Shown piece after piece: positions 1-9,958 of a DNA stretch of 64,000 nucleotides. Within the stretch, counting starts at the first letter, position 1. The number at the start of each line of letters is the position of its first letter. Position numbers and translations under genes: made by a program. Below the pieces are notes generated by a model. It ran no database searches, was not told the origin of the DNA, and was given only the letters and a program-made list of their open reading frames with translations. The stretch is from positions 1,922,001 to 1,986,000 of the forward strand of contig NZ_CP061913.1 in NCBI RefSeq assembly GCF_019904175.1, written 5' to 3'. Source of the DNA: Dactylosporangium vinaceum (GTDB lineage Bacteria > Actinomycetota > Actinomycetes > Mycobacteriales > Micromonosporaceae).

Positions 1-270
1 CGTGGAGGCGTTCTCCACCAGGGCTGTGCCCTCCGGGTCGGCGCCTACGAAGCCGGCCAGGTGGCGCCGCACGTGGGCGACGCGTTCCTCGAGTCCGACG
101 GCGAAGAATCGGTGGGGGTTCGACTCCATCTCTTCGCGCACCCGCTGCTGAGCCCGCTGCACTGCGACCGGCACCATGCCGAAGGCCCCGTGGTTGAGGT
201 GGGCGACGGCTGCGTCGTGGGAGAACAGCAGCCGGGCGCCGGGGATCGGCTCGGGTGGGGACACATCCAC
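1..270 (-). CDS. PLP-dependent class-V aminotransferase family protein, N-terminal part
   Basis: Ninety codons are visible and the gene runs off the left edge. The translated N-terminus contains HLNHGAFG, then a stretch with EEMESNPHRFF and ALVENAST. This pattern (N-H-G-x-F-G, then E-x-N-P-x-x-F-F) is typical of isopenicillin-N-epimerase-like and cysteine-desulfurase-like class-V enzymes, which use PLP and act in the cytosol. The start is taken as GTG at 270 because an AGGAG lies about 10 bases upstream; an in-frame GTG at 264 is the alternative. The PLP lysine lies outside the window, so substrate and activity cannot be judged. Confidence 0.8.
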   Translation of the reverse strand, partial: MDVSPPEPIPGARLLFSHDAAVAHLNHGAFGMVPVAVQRAQQRVREEMESNPHRFFAVGLEERVAHVRRHLAGFVGADPEGTALVENAST

Positions 271-481
271 GATCTTAGGGCTCCTGGGCGGGCTCCCGCG
301 CCTTCTTGCTGCGGAGCCACCCGGTCCGTCGCCTTCGGGGCCGGTGCGTGGCCGCTGATCGGGGTTGCGTCGCTCGGTCGCGTGGTCGTTCGGACGTGAC
401 CGCCGCGCTGTCGTCGGAGGTTGTCGCTCGGACGCGTGGTGGTGCGGCATTGGGATGGGTTCCGGGTGGGCGGCGTCGGCT
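271..481. other. intergenic, short GC-rich repeats
   Basis: No gene is seen. The stretch is made of degenerate words such as GTCGCTCGGTCGCGTGG. Positions 367-385 carry a 19-bp sequence that recurs exactly at 1660-1678, on the other side of xerC. Confidence 0.5.
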
Positions 482-1393
482 TCAGGCGCGTGGATGCGCC
501 TGCTCGTACGCGCTGCGTAGGCGTTCGATCGATACGTGGGTGTAGATCTGCGTGCTGGACAGCGATGCGTGGCCGAGCAGCTCCTGGACCGATCGCAGGT
601 CTGCGCCGCCTTCCAGCAGGTGGGTGGCCGCGGAGTGGCGCAGGTCGTGGGGGGACGTGTGCGGCAGGCCGGTGGCCCTTGCGTATGCGTCAACGATCCG
701 CCGCGCCGCGCCGGCTTGGAGCCGGCCTCCGCGCGCGCCGAGCAGCAGGGCCGATCCGCTGTTCGCGGCTTCCAGCGCCGGGCGGCCGTGCCGGAGCCAG
801 GCGGTGAGAGCCTCGTCGGCGGGCAGGCCGTACGGCACCGAGCGCTCCTTGTTGCCCTTGCCGACGACGCGTACTACCCGCCGCATCCGGTCCACGTCGC
901 CCAGGTCCAGGCCGCAGAGTTCGCTGACGCGGATCCCGGTGCCGTACAGCAGCTCGAGCACCAGCCGGTCGCGCAAGCCGGCCGCGTCCGCGCGGCCCGA
1001 GGGTGCGGTCACCAGCGTCTCGGCCTGGTCCGCGCGGAGAACCGTCGGCAGGTCCCGGTGTGCCTTCGGGCTGGCCAGGCGCTGTCCCGGGTCTGTCTCG
1101 ATACGCCCTTCCCGCTTGGCCCAGGCGGTGAACGTCCGCGCGGCCGCGGCGTGCCGGGCCAGGCTTGTACGGGCGTCTCCGGCCGCACGCCTCCGCGCGA
1201 GCCATCCGCGCAGGATGGGCAGCGTCAGATCAGCGGGCGCGTCCGCGCCTCCGGCCGCCGCGTGGTCGAGGAGCGACACGACGTCGCCGATGTAGGCCCG
1301 CACCGTGTGCACCGATCGGTTCCGCTCCGCGGCGAGGTAGCGGGCGAAGTCGTCCACCGCGTCCCGCAGGCCCGGTGGGAGGTGCTCGTGCAT
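482..1393 (-). CDS. xerC: tyrosine recombinase XerC
   Basis: A 303-residue tyrosine recombinase. The N-terminal SAM-like core-binding domain (about residues 8-95, with [14 protein letters not shown]) is followed by the catalytic domain. Visible catalytic residues are Arg in [10 protein letters not shown], Lys in [11 protein letters not shown], the HDLRH box, the LLGHASL His and the nucleophile Tyr in STQIYTHV near residue 284. The protein works with a XerD partner at dif to resolve chromosome dimers. The frame stays open for about 230 more codons upstream, but that part is Ala/Thr/Arg low-complexity sequence and overlaps the next gene, so the start is placed at the ATG directly before the folded domain (MHEHLPPG). 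In other actinobacteria xerC also sits near dprA and rpsB. The assignment is secure; XerC rather than XerD rests on context. Confidence 0.93.
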   Translation of the reverse strand: MHEHLPPGLRDAVDDFARYLAAERNRSVHTVRAYIGDVVSLLDHAAAGGADAPADLTLPILRGWLARRRAAGDARTSLARHAAAARTFTAWAKREGRIETDPGQRLASPKAHRDLPTVLRADQAETLVTAPSGRADAAGLRDRLVLELLYGTGIRVSELCGLDLGDVDRMRRVVRVVGKGNKERSVPYGLPADEALTAWLRHGRPALEAANSGSALLLGARGGRLQAGAARRIVDAYARATGLPHTSPHDLRHSAATHLLEGGADLRSVQELLGHASLSSTQIYTHVSIERLRSAYEQAHPRA

Positions 1394-1998
1394 CCCGGCG
1401 GTGGTGCTTGGCGCGGGGGCGTCGGCCTGCCGCTTGCCGCCGATGCCGCCTGTCGCACCGTGGCCGGCTCCGCTGCGGCTCTTCCGGCCGGCGCCGGTAG
1501 CGCTCGGACGCGGGGCGGCAGGAGTCGCCTCGCCGCGCGCGGTCGCGTGGTCGCCGCGCTCGGGCGCGTTGTGGCCGGAGGCGGTCGCGTTGTTCGGGTC
1601 GCTTCGGGCCGGTCGGTCGCGCGCGGTCGCCTCGTCGCCGGCGGTGGGCTGGTGGGGTGGCGTCGCTCGGTCGCGTGGCTCTCCGCGGTCGGGTGGCTCT
1701 GCGCGGTCGCGTGGAGGTATGTGGCCGCGTCGGGGTGTCGCGCCTGACCGCGGGAGCGTCGCTACGTCGCGCAGACGCTCGGACGCGTGTCCGCTGTGCG
1801 GGGCCGTGCCGCTGGCCGTCTGAGCGCTGGCCGTCTGGGCGCTTGCTGTCTGAGCGCTGGCCGTCCGAGCGCTAGTCATCGGATTGCTGGCGGCCGCGTC
1901 GGTGGTTGTCGCGTCGCCCGCGATCGGATCAACGGCTGTCGCATCGTCCGCCGTCGGGTCGCCGACCGTCGAGCCGGCCGCCTGGTCGTCTGGCGTGG
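1394..1998. repeat. low-complexity GC repeat region upstream of xerC
   Basis: About 600 bp of short imperfect repeats, for example TCGGTCGCGTGG words at 1540-1760 and a roughly 10-bp CTGAGCGCTGGCCGT unit near 1820-1870. Frames stay open on both strands only because stop codons are rare in this composition. No domain is recognisable in any frame. It belongs to the same class of sequence as the larger repeat gaps further right. Confidence 0.6.
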
Positions 1999-2361
1999 TC
2001 AACGGCGTTGCTGGTCTTCGAGGAATCGCTCGATCAGCCCCCGCACCACGGCCGCCATCGTGAAGCCGTGCTCGGTGCACCAGGCGCGCAGCTCGGCGTG
2101 CCGCTCGGCCGGGAGGCGGAACGTGACCAGCTGGCTCTCCTCGCCGGCCGGCAGCGAGCCGCCGAGCAGGCCGTGCGAGCTCGCATCCGCGCGGAGGTCG
2201 GGCGGGCCGATGAGGCTGTGCCCGCGCAGCGCCGACGACGCGAGCAGCGCCCGCCTGTCGACCGGGGTCGTGCGCCCGAGAAGCCAGGCGGTGATCTCCT
2301 GACGTGTTTCGGGCGGGAGCGTCTCGAGCAGCTCCACGAGCTTCTCGGCCGGAGCGGTCAT
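1999..2361 (-). CDS. hypothetical ribbon-helix-helix-like protein
   Basis: A 120-residue soluble protein. The N-terminus ([20 protein letters not shown]) is a likely amphipathic helix. The C-terminal half has a pattern resembling a ribbon-helix-helix or CopG-type fold: a beta-strand-like [15 protein letters not shown] followed by two helices ending in [13 protein letters not shown]. That suggests DNA binding or an antitoxin-like role, but no toxin partner is next to it. Its ATG overlaps the stop of the upstream ACT-domain gene by four bases (ATGA), so the two are translationally coupled. It could instead be a plain conserved hypothetical. Confidence 0.7.
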   Translation of the reverse strand: MTAPAEKLVELLETLPPETRQEITAWLLGRTTPVDRRALLASSALRGHSLIGPPDLRADASSHGLLGGSLPAGEESQLVTFRLPAERHAELRAWCTEHGFTMAAVVRGLIERFLEDQQRR

Positions 2362-2636
2362 ACCTTCACGATAGCGCTCGATATCCCGCTATCGCTATCG
2401 ACGGACACGATCGACACTACGCGTACCCCCTGAATTTCTTCGAGGAGCTCCGGCAGCATGCGGTCAATCACGGGGCCGGGCACAGTGACCGTGAATTCGT
2501 CGATCGCCACGGAGCCGTCGCGGCCGAGCACGCGCATCTGGCGGATGTCGACGCCGAGGCGGCCGAGCAGGGTGGTCACCTGGCCGAGGGAGCCGGGCCG
2601 GTCGGGAAGTTCGACGGTGACGTGACGAAGCGACAT
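2358..2636 (-). CDS. ACT domain-containing protein
   Basis: A small stand-alone ACT domain of 92 residues. The opening [22 protein letters not shown] is the standard ACT beta-alpha start with the ligand-contacting D-x-P-G-x-L, and a [10 protein letters not shown] strand follows. ACT domains bind amino acids or other small ligands and usually act as regulators, so this is likely a sensor protein. Two in-frame upstream ATGs exist, at 2660 and 2780; 2636 is chosen because it begins directly at the fold, although no strong ribosome-binding site marks any of them. The gene is divergent from the MarR-GNAT gene and lies about 65 bp from its operator, so both could be controlled by it. Confidence 0.75.
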   Translation of the reverse strand: MSLRHVTVELPDRPGSLGQVTTLLGRLGVDIRQMRVLGRDGSVAIDEFTVTVPGPVIDRMLPELLEEIQGVRVVSIVSVDSDSGISSAIVKV

Positions 2637-2705
2637 GAGGGCAGCCTGACGAAGCCGCATTTCCCGCCCGTTACAACGCCACGTCGGTGACCTTTCCGAA
2701 AGATC

Positions 2706-2741
2706 GTTGACAACGTCAATGAATCTGATGACGATGTCAAC
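2706..2741. promoter_or_regulatory. 13-bp inverted repeat, probable MarR operator
   Basis: Arms GTTGACAACGTCA (2706-2718) and TGACGATGTCAAC (2729-2741) match at 12 of 13 positions as an inverted repeat with a 10-bp spacer. The site sits immediately before the chosen ATG of a MarR-family gene, where autoregulatory MarR operators usually lie. Binding there would cover the ribosome-binding region and could also reach the divergent ACT-domain gene. Confidence 0.7.
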
Positions 2742-2742
2742 T

Positions 2743-3666
2743 ATGACTATCGAGCCAGTCGCAACCTTCCGGCGGTTCAATCGCTTCTACACGAATCTCA
2801 TCGGCGTGCTGCGGGCCGGGCTGCTCGACTCGCCGTACTCGCTGGCCGAGGCGCGGGTCCTGTACGAGCTCGCCGCCGCGCCCGCGCGTGTGCTCGACGT
2901 GGCCGAGCTGCGGCAGGGCTTGGACATGGACGCCGGGTACCTCAGCCGCATCCTCGGCCGCTTCGAGGGCGACGGACTCGTCGTGCGGGAACGCTCGGAC
3001 GCGGACGCGCGCAAGCAGCGCATCAGGCTCACCGACGCCGGCCGCTCGGCCCAGGCCGAGCTCGACAAGCGCTCGGACGCGCAGGCCGCGAAGCTGCTCG
3101 GCCAGGTGACGGAGCTGGACCTGCGGCGCCTGACCGGTGCCATGAACGCCATTGAGACGATCCTCGGCGGGGGTACCGCATCCGCGCCCACAGTCGTGCT
3201 GCGTCCCCCCGGCCCGGGCGACCTCGGCTGGGTAGTCCAGCGCCATGGGGCGCTCTATGCCGCGGAGTACCAGTGGAATGAGGAGTTCGAAACGATGGTC
3301 GCGCGCATCGTCGCCGACTATGCCGAGTCGCACGATCCGCGCTGGGATCGCGGCTGGATCGCCGAGGTCGACGGTGAACCGGTCGGGTCGATCTTCTGCG
3401 TCCGGGCGGACGAGGGCGTCGCGAAGCTCCGGCTGCTGCTCGTCGAGCCCAAGGCCCGCGGTCTCGGAGTCGGTGGTCGCCTGGTCGACGAGTGCGTCCG
3501 TTTCGCCCGCAGCGCCGGTTATCGGGAGATGGTCCTGTTCACCCACGACATCCTCGACGCGGCCCGCCGCATCTACCAGCGCGCCGGCTTCGTGCTCGAC
3601 AGCGAAGAGAGCAAGCCGGCGTACGGCAAGAACCTCGTGCACCAGCACTGGCGGAAAATTTTCTGA
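2743..3666 (+). CDS. MarR family regulator fused to GNAT acetyltransferase
   Basis: A two-domain protein of 307 residues. The N-terminal part is a MarR winged helix: helix region LAEARVLYEL, recognition region DMDAGYLSRILGRFE, and wing VRERSDADARKQRIRLTDAGR. The C-terminal part (from about residue 148) is a GNAT fold with the acetyl-CoA loop LLLVEPKARGLGVGGRL near residues 230-245 and a closing YQRAGFVLDSEE. Such fusions are common in actinobacteria and presumably couple ligand sensing with an acetylation reaction; the substrate is unknown. Upstream in-frame TTG/ATG codons from 2707 exist but fall inside the inverted repeat, so ATG 2743 is preferred. Confidence 0.88.
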   Translation: MTIEPVATFRRFNRFYTNLIGVLRAGLLDSPYSLAEARVLYELAAAPARVLDVAELRQGLDMDAGYLSRILGRFEGDGLVVRERSDADARKQRIRLTDAGRSAQAELDKRSDAQAAKLLGQVTELDLRRLTGAMNAIETILGGGTASAPTVVLRPPGPGDLGWVVQRHGALYAAEYQWNEEFETMVARIVADYAESHDPRWDRGWIAEVDGEPVGSIFCVRADEGVAKLRLLLVEPKARGLGVGGRLVDECVRFARSAGYREMVLFTHDILDAARRIYQRAGFVLDSEESKPAYGKNLVHQHWRKIF

Positions 3667-3747
3667 CGCCGCTCCGGTAATAGCCCCATGGCGTCCGGCC
3701 TGCGGCGGGCCCGGTACGCATACCAAAGTCAAATAACCTGTCCGAAT

Positions 3748-3774
3748 TTATCCACAAGCACTGGGTTATCCACA
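3748..3774 (+). promoter_or_regulatory. two perfect DnaA boxes upstream of yraN-comM-dprA
   Basis: TTATCCACA occurs at 3748-3756 and again at 3766-3774, same orientation, 18 bp apart. Each is an exact match to the consensus DnaA box. They lie in a short AT-richer patch about 55-80 bp before the yraN start, so they may be a DnaA-controlled promoter or a DnaA-titrating site. No dnaA or dnaN is nearby, so this is not oriC. Confidence 0.75.
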
Positions 3775-3827
3775 GAACGGGCTTTGCCGTCCCGCATTGA
3801 TCGTCGAATTCGGCCACAGTCGCTCGC

Positions 3828-4178
3828 ATGAACCGCAAACAGCTCCTGGGCGGCTTCGGCGAATGCGTCGCCTGCCGATATCTCGTGGGACAGGGCCTTG
3901 TCCTGATCGATCGCAACTGGCGCAACCGGTCGGGCGAGCTCGACGTGATCGCCCGTGACGGCGCCGACCTGGTGTTCGTCGAGGTGAAGACCCGCAGCAG
4001 CGTGCGGTTCGGCGACCCCGTCGAGGCGCTGGTGCCGGCCAAGGTCCGCCGGATCCGCCGGCTCGCCCGGATGTGGCTGGCCGCCAACGAGGTGCATTAC
4101 AAGCACGTGCGGTTCGACGTGATAAGCGTGCTCGTCGGCCGCACTACGTCGCTGCGGCACCTGCGCGGGGCGTTCTGA
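3828..4178 (+). CDS. yraN: YraN family endonuclease-like protein (UPF0102)
   Basis: A 116-residue protein with the family's restriction-endonuclease-like core: GxxGE near the start (GGFGECVACRYL), then RSGELDVIARDG and FVEVKTRS, giving the E...D...ExK arrangement of PD-(D/E)xK nucleases. The biological role is not settled, although its constant place beside comM and dprA suggests DNA processing. Its TGA shares one base with the comM start (TGATG), so the genes are co-translated. The start ATG follows the DnaA-box region directly. Length is normal for the family. Confidence 0.92.
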   Translation: MNRKQLLGGFGECVACRYLVGQGLVLIDRNWRNRSGELDVIARDGADLVFVEVKTRSSVRFGDPVEALVPAKVRRIRRLARMWLAANEVHYKHVRFDVISVLVGRTTSLRHLRGAF

Positions 4179-5692
4179 TGGGCTACGCGAAGGTCCGTTC
4201 CGTAGCCCTCCATGGCGTGGCCGGCGAGGTCATCGTCGTCGAGGCCGACGTCGCACCCGGCCTGCCCAGCCTGGTCGTCTCCGGCCTGCCCGACGCGGCC
4301 CTGAGCGAGGCCCGCGACCGTGTCCGCGCGGCGGTCCACAACTCCGGCGCCCACTGGCCACAGGCGCGCATCACCGTCAACCTGCTGCCGGCGCATGTGC
4401 GTAAGCACGGCTCCGGCTTCGACGCCGCCGTTGCGATCGCCGTCCTCGCGGCCGGCGCGGACCTGCCCATTGCTCGCCTCATGAACACCGTCATCCTGGG
4501 CGAGCTCGGCCTCGACGGCACCGTCCGCCCGGTGCGCGGTGTGCTGCCGGCAGTATTGGCGGCGAGCCGGGCGGGGTATCGATTCGCGCTGGTGCCCTTA
4601 GGGAATATCAGCGAGGCGCGCCTCGTGCCCGACATCGATGTCCGGGCCACCGACAGTCTCGGGCGGATCATCGGTTACCTGCACGAGACCGAGAATCTTC
4701 TGGACCCGGTCGCGGAGCCGCTGCCGCCGCAGGCCCCCGCGCTCGATCTCGCGGACGTGCTCGGTCAGGAGCGTGGCCGTCGCGCTATCGAACTCGCTGC
4801 CGCGGGGCGTCATCACGTTGCGATGTTCGGGCCGCCCGGCGCCGGCAAGACCATGCTCGCGGCCCGTCTGCCCGGCGTGCTGCCACCACTCAATGATCAG
4901 GAGGCGATCGAGGTGACCGCACTGCACTCGGTGGCCGGTGCCCTGATGCCCGGCAGCGGACTGATCCGGCGCGCGCCGCTCCAGGCGCCGCACCACACGG
5001 CCTCGGTTGCGTCCCTGGTGGGCGGGGGTAGCGGACTGGCGAAGCCGGGCGCGATCAGCCTGGCCCACAACGGCGTGCTCTTCCTCGACGAGTGCGCGGA
5101 GTTCGCCAGCGGTGCCCTGGAGGCGCTGCGGCAGCCGCTGGAAGAGGGCGAGGTCAGGCTGCGGCGGGCTCAGGGCGAGACCGTTTACCCCGCCCGCACC
5201 CAGCTCGTCCTCGCGGCCAATCCGTGCCCGTGCGCGAAGCCGGGCGGCAAACACATGTGCGAGTGCCCGTCGATCGTGCGGCGGCGATATCAGGCGCGGC
5301 TGTCCGGACCGTTGATGGACCGGGTGGATCTGCAGGTGGACCTGGACCCGGTGAGATCGGCGGCGCTGGTCGCGACCGAGCCGGTCGAGCCGACGGCAGT
5401 GGTCGCCGGTCGCGTGCTGAGGGCTCGTGCGGCGGCGATCGAGCGGTGGGGGCCTCACGCTGCGTCGAACGGCGAGGTTCCCGGCACGCTGCTGCGACAT
5501 CACCGGTTCCGGCTCCCGCGACCGGTCGTGCGACCGCTGACCGACGCGATGGACCGCGGCCGGCTGTCGGCGCGTGGATTCGATCGGGCGATACGGGTGG
5601 CCTGGACCGTCGCGGACCTCGAAGGGCGGGAGCGGCCGGACGTGGGGGATGTGCGTGAGGCACTTGAGCTGCGATCGAGGACTGCCCGGTGA
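4178..5692 (+). CDS. comM: YifB/ComM family Mg-chelatase-like AAA+ ATPase
   Basis: A 504-residue protein with the full ComM layout: an N-terminal ChlI-like domain beginning GYAKVRSVALHGVAGEVI and containing VSGLPDAALSEARDRVRAA, a central AAA+ module with Walker A GPPGAGKTML (about residue 218) and Walker B VLFLDE, and a C-terminal Mg-chelatase-type domain with RGFDRAIRVAWTVADLEG. A Cys cluster (NPCPCAKPG...CECP) lies between them, as usual. In other bacteria ComM is a hexameric helicase that promotes branch migration of incoming DNA during natural transformation. It overlaps yraN upstream and dprA downstream, forming a tight three-gene operon. Confidence 0.93.
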   Translation: MGYAKVRSVALHGVAGEVIVVEADVAPGLPSLVVSGLPDAALSEARDRVRAAVHNSGAHWPQARITVNLLPAHVRKHGSGFDAAVAIAVLAAGADLPIARLMNTVILGELGLDGTVRPVRGVLPAVLAASRAGYRFALVPLGNISEARLVPDIDVRATDSLGRIIGYLHETENLLDPVAEPLPPQAPALDLADVLGQERGRRAIELAAAGRHHVAMFGPPGAGKTMLAARLPGVLPPLNDQEAIEVTALHSVAGALMPGSGLIRRAPLQAPHHTASVASLVGGGSGLAKPGAISLAHNGVLFLDECAEFASGALEALRQPLEEGEVRLRRAQGETVYPARTQLVLAANPCPCAKPGGKHMCECPSIVRRRYQARLSGPLMDRVDLQVDLDPVRSAALVATEPVEPTAVVAGRVLRARAAAIERWGPHAASNGEVPGTLLRHHRFRLPRPVVRPLTDAMDRGRLSARGFDRAIRVAWTVADLEGRERPDVGDVREALELRSRTAR

Positions 5693-6897
5693 AGAAGCTG
5701 AGCGAGGAGCAGAAGGCGCGGATGGCGCTCGCGGTGCTTGTCGAGCCCGGCTGCCGGGAGCTGGGTCAGCTGGTGCGGACCGTCGGGCCGGTGGAGGCGC
5801 TGGAGTGCCTGGTGCAGGAGCGCGGCATATCGGTGGCGCTGGCTGGTGCGGCGCGGGCGCGGCTGTACTTGGCCGGGGTGCGTAAAAGTCAGGACGTCGG
5901 CACTCAGCTTGCGCAGCGGATGGCCGAGCGGGCGGAGCACATCGGGGCGCGGATCATCACCGCGGCCGACGACGAGTGGCCGCCGGCGCTCGATGACCTG
6001 GTCAAGGCCAGCCGGACCGGTAGCGCGCTGCGGCGGGACACCGATCCGCCGCTCTGCGTCTGGCTGCGCGGGCCGCTGCGGTTCGCGGAGACGCTCGAGC
6101 GGTCCGTGTCGGTGGTGGGGGCGCGGGCGGTCACGGGGTACGGGGCGTACGTCGCCTCCGAGTTCGGGTACGGGCTCGCGGAGGAGGGGTTCACAGTCGT
6201 GTCCGGGGCGGCGCTCGGGGTGGACGTGACGGCGCACCGGGGGGCGTTGGCCGGGGGCGGGCCGACGGTCGCGGTGATGGCGTGCGGGATCGACAAGTCC
6301 TACCCGGCGGCGAACGCGGGGGTGATCGAGCAGATCGCCACCGAGGGCCTGCTGGTCACGGAGTGGCCGCCGGGCACGGAGCCGCACAAGACGCGGTTCC
6401 TCACCCGCAACCGGGTCATCGCCGCGGCGACGCTTGGCACGGTGATCGTCGAGGCCGGGTCACGCAGCGGGGCGCGCAGCACGCTCGGGTACGCCCGGCT
6501 GCTCGGACGCAAGACGATGGTCGTGCCCGGGCCGATCAACTCGGCGATGTCGATCGGGTGCCACATGGAGCTGCGAGAGCCGGGGACCACGCTGGTGACC
6601 CGGGTCGAGGAGATCGTCGAGGAGATCGGCAGCATCGGTGAGCTGGCGGAGCCGATCGTGGGCGGTTTGCGGCCCGAGGACGTGCTCGACTCGCTGCAGG
6701 CGCGCATCCTCGACGCGGTCCGGCCGCGCAAGGCCGCGACGGCGGAGTACATCGCCGCCGTGGCCGGGGTCAGCGGGCGCGACGCCCGGCGCAACCTGCC
6801 GCTGCTGGTGGAGCTCGGGTTCGTCGTGTCGACGGCCGACGGGTATCGGCTCAGCAGCACGCCCAAGGCCGCGATCAGCGCGGAGGAGGGGAGATGA
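5689..6897 (+). CDS. dprA: DNA-processing protein DprA
   Basis: A 402-residue DprA/Smf. An N-terminal helical extension leads into the Rossmann-like core with VVGARAVTGYG, then VVSGAALGVDVTAHRGAL, ACGIDKSYPAAN, LTRNRVIAA and VVEAGSRSGARSTLGYA-type blocks that bind single-stranded DNA. A C-terminal winged helix (residues about 330-395) follows. DprA loads RecA on incoming single strands. The GTG start overlaps the comM stop (GTGA). The last 3' bases are only 5 bp from the convergent aminotransferase gene. In Streptomyces whiG usually follows in this interval; it is not here. Confidence 0.95.
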   Translation: MKKLSEEQKARMALAVLVEPGCRELGQLVRTVGPVEALECLVQERGISVALAGAARARLYLAGVRKSQDVGTQLAQRMAERAEHIGARIITAADDEWPPALDDLVKASRTGSALRRDTDPPLCVWLRGPLRFAETLERSVSVVGARAVTGYGAYVASEFGYGLAEEGFTVVSGAALGVDVTAHRGALAGGGPTVAVMACGIDKSYPAANAGVIEQIATEGLLVTEWPPGTEPHKTRFLTRNRVIAAATLGTVIVEAGSRSGARSTLGYARLLGRKTMVVPGPINSAMSIGCHMELREPGTTLVTRVEEIVEEIGSIGELAEPIVGGLRPEDVLDSLQARILDAVRPRKAATAEYIAAVAGVSGRDARRNLPLLVELGFVVSTADGYRLSSTPKAAISAEEGR

Positions 6898-6902
6898 ACG
6901 GT

Positions 6903-8081
<1,179 letters not shown>

Positions 8082-8252
8082 CCACCGAGTATGCGACCGG
8101 CCGGGGCGACGAGCCCGCGCGGTCCGGGGCGCCGGTGCGAACGGCCGGCTGACCGAAACCGGTCGGAAGCCCGACACGGTAGAGGTCGGCGCCGATGGAG
8201 GACATCGCTGCCGGGTGGCGGGGATCTTGCGGAGGGCCTAGCGTGACGGACC

Positions 8253-9470
8253 GTGGATGGACGCCGGAACTTCTCCCCGGACCCGGATGCGGATTCCCGC
8301 TGGTACCCGGAGGACCGTGGCTACGACGACCGCGGGTACGACGACCGCCGAGACGACCGGGGCGGCGACGACCACGGGCGTGGCGAGCGGGGTTCGCGCG
8401 GGCGCAACGAGTCGGAGCGCGGATACGGCGACGACCGCGGGTACACGCCGACGCGGTATGCGGACGAGCGGGAGCCCGACGACGGTGGCTACCGGGTTCC
8501 GGACCCGCGGGGCGCCGGGCGCGGCTACGGTGCCGACGGCCTGAGCTACGGCGACAGCCCCAGCGGGCAGTTCAGCGCCTCCTCGGCGTTCGGGGCGGGC
8601 GCCGGGCGTGGTCCGCAGCGGGCCGGAGACTCGGGCGAGTTCTCGGGGGAGTACACCGGGCGATCCCGGCGGTCCGAGGCGATCGACCGCAGCGCACTGC
8701 AGCGGCCGGCGCCGGGCGGCAGCGGCACGGCCGGCAGCTACCCGACAAGCGGCTTCCCGGCCGGCGCTCCTGCGACCGGTGGGTTCCCGGCCGGCGGGCC
8801 GGTGACCGGCGGCTTTCCGGCCGGCGGGCCTGTGACCGGCGGCGTCGTGGCCGGCGGTCTGCCGACAAGCGGTGCTCCCACCAGCGGCATTCCTACGAGC
8901 GGCGTCCCGACAAGCGGGCCCGCGACCGGTGGCTTCTCGAGTGGCGGGCTCGCAACCGGAGCGCCGATCCCCGGTCTCACCACTTCCGGGTCGCCGATCC
9001 AGGGGCTGCCGACCGTCACCCCGTCGGGGCCGGTGTCGGGCGGCCCGGCCGGTATGGGGGCCGCGCCGGGGACCAGCGCGTTCGCCGCACCGACAGCGCT
9101 CACCGCCGCCGTGCCGCCGCCCCAGCAGCAGCCGCGGCTGCAGTTCGGGGTGGGCGAGGACCCGGGCGGTGCCGTGTACCGGAGCAAGCGGCCCGGGCTC
9201 GCCATCGCCCTCGGGCTGCTGACGGCGCTGTTCGAGGTACCGGTGCTGCGGCTGTTCTTCGAGGCGATGACGGCCAAGGACATTCCCGCGAGCGGCACAC
9301 TGGCCGGGATGTTCATGATTCCGGCGCTGCCGATGTTCGCGCTCGGCCTGTACGGGCTGATCGGGGGAGCGGCGGCGGCCTCGCCCGGCATCCGGCCCTG
9401 GCTGCGGACCCCGCTCGCCTACCTGCCCATCGCGCTGCTGCTGTTCATGGCGGCCGGTCTCGCCGCGTAG
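8253..9470 (+). CDS. Pro/Gly-rich repeat protein with C-terminal membrane domain
   Basis: A 405-residue protein I do not recognise as a named family. Residues 1-95 are charged and rich in Asp, Arg, Gly and Tyr (DRGYDDRGYDD). Residues about 160-240 are an internal repeat of PTSGxPTSG and GGFPAGGPVTGG units. The last 100 residues hold three hydrophobic segments (ALGLLTALFEVPVL, GMFMIPALPMFALGLYGLIG, PLAYLPIALLLFMAAGL), so the disordered N-terminal part is tethered to the membrane, probably on the cytoplasmic side. It starts with GTG. It lies alone between the divergent aminotransferase and the rpsB leader. Its repeat region varies in frame with short DNA repeats, as elsewhere in this window. 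Confidence 0.75.
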   Translation: MDGRRNFSPDPDADSRWYPEDRGYDDRGYDDRRDDRGGDDHGRGERGSRGRNESERGYGDDRGYTPTRYADEREPDDGGYRVPDPRGAGRGYGADGLSYGDSPSGQFSASSAFGAGAGRGPQRAGDSGEFSGEYTGRSRRSEAIDRSALQRPAPGGSGTAGSYPTSGFPAGAPATGGFPAGGPVTGGFPAGGPVTGGVVAGGLPTSGAPTSGIPTSGVPTSGPATGGFSSGGLATGAPIPGLTTSGSPIQGLPTVTPSGPVSGGPAGMGAAPGTSAFAAPTALTAAVPPPQQQPRLQFGVGEDPGGAVYRSKRPGLAIALGLLTALFEVPVLRLFFEAMTAKDIPASGTLAGMFMIPALPMFALGLYGLIGGAAAASPGIRPWLRTPLAYLPIALLLFMAAGLAA

Positions 9471-9958
9471 GGGGACTCGGCGTACAACCGGCGGCCCCGG
9501 CACGGCGTGGCCGGTCGCGGGCGACGCGCTGGACACGAGCGCGAGCGACCGGCGGCCGGCGGCAGAGGGGTACGCAAACCGTCGAAACGCGTCCGCCGAT
9601 GTGTGCGCAGCCGAAATCCACCACCAATGCACTGCGCGAGCAACGCGGCACCACAGCGCATGGCAAAGCCGACAAACCCGGGCGAACTACACGTCAGTGG
9701 GGGCATTCGTAGGAGCCCGGGCCCTGCGCGTACACTTTCCACCGGCGACCGCACACGTGCGGTCGACCTCGCGCGCCCTCCCAAGCCCGCCGCATATCTA
9801 TCGCGCCGGGCGAGCTGCAAGGGGCGGCGGCCGCCCTGGTCCCAAGTGAACACGCGGTGCACCACCGCGTGTGCAAAGGGTGAGACGGCCGACGACCGGG
9901 CGCCAGGACGACGGGCCGCCCGGCTCGTCGTGTTCAACCAGGAGGGGTCCACCAGAAC
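9471..9958 (+). promoter_or_regulatory. long leader region of rpsB
   Basis: There are 488 bp without a gene before rpsB. A perfect 8-bp stem with a CACG tetraloop, CGACCGCA / TGCGGTCG, is at 9746-9765, preceded by a -10-like TACACT at 9731-9736. A long structured leader is expected for autoregulated ribosomal protein genes, so this hairpin may be part of an S2 leader. I could not match it to a named leader family. Confidence 0.4.

Noticed and set aside
1394..2080. N-terminal extension of XerC
   Set aside because: Low-complexity, overlaps another gene, and XerC has a normal start at 1393.
3748..3774. Chromosomal origin
   Set aside because: Only two DnaA boxes, and no dnaA, dnaN or rpmH nearby.
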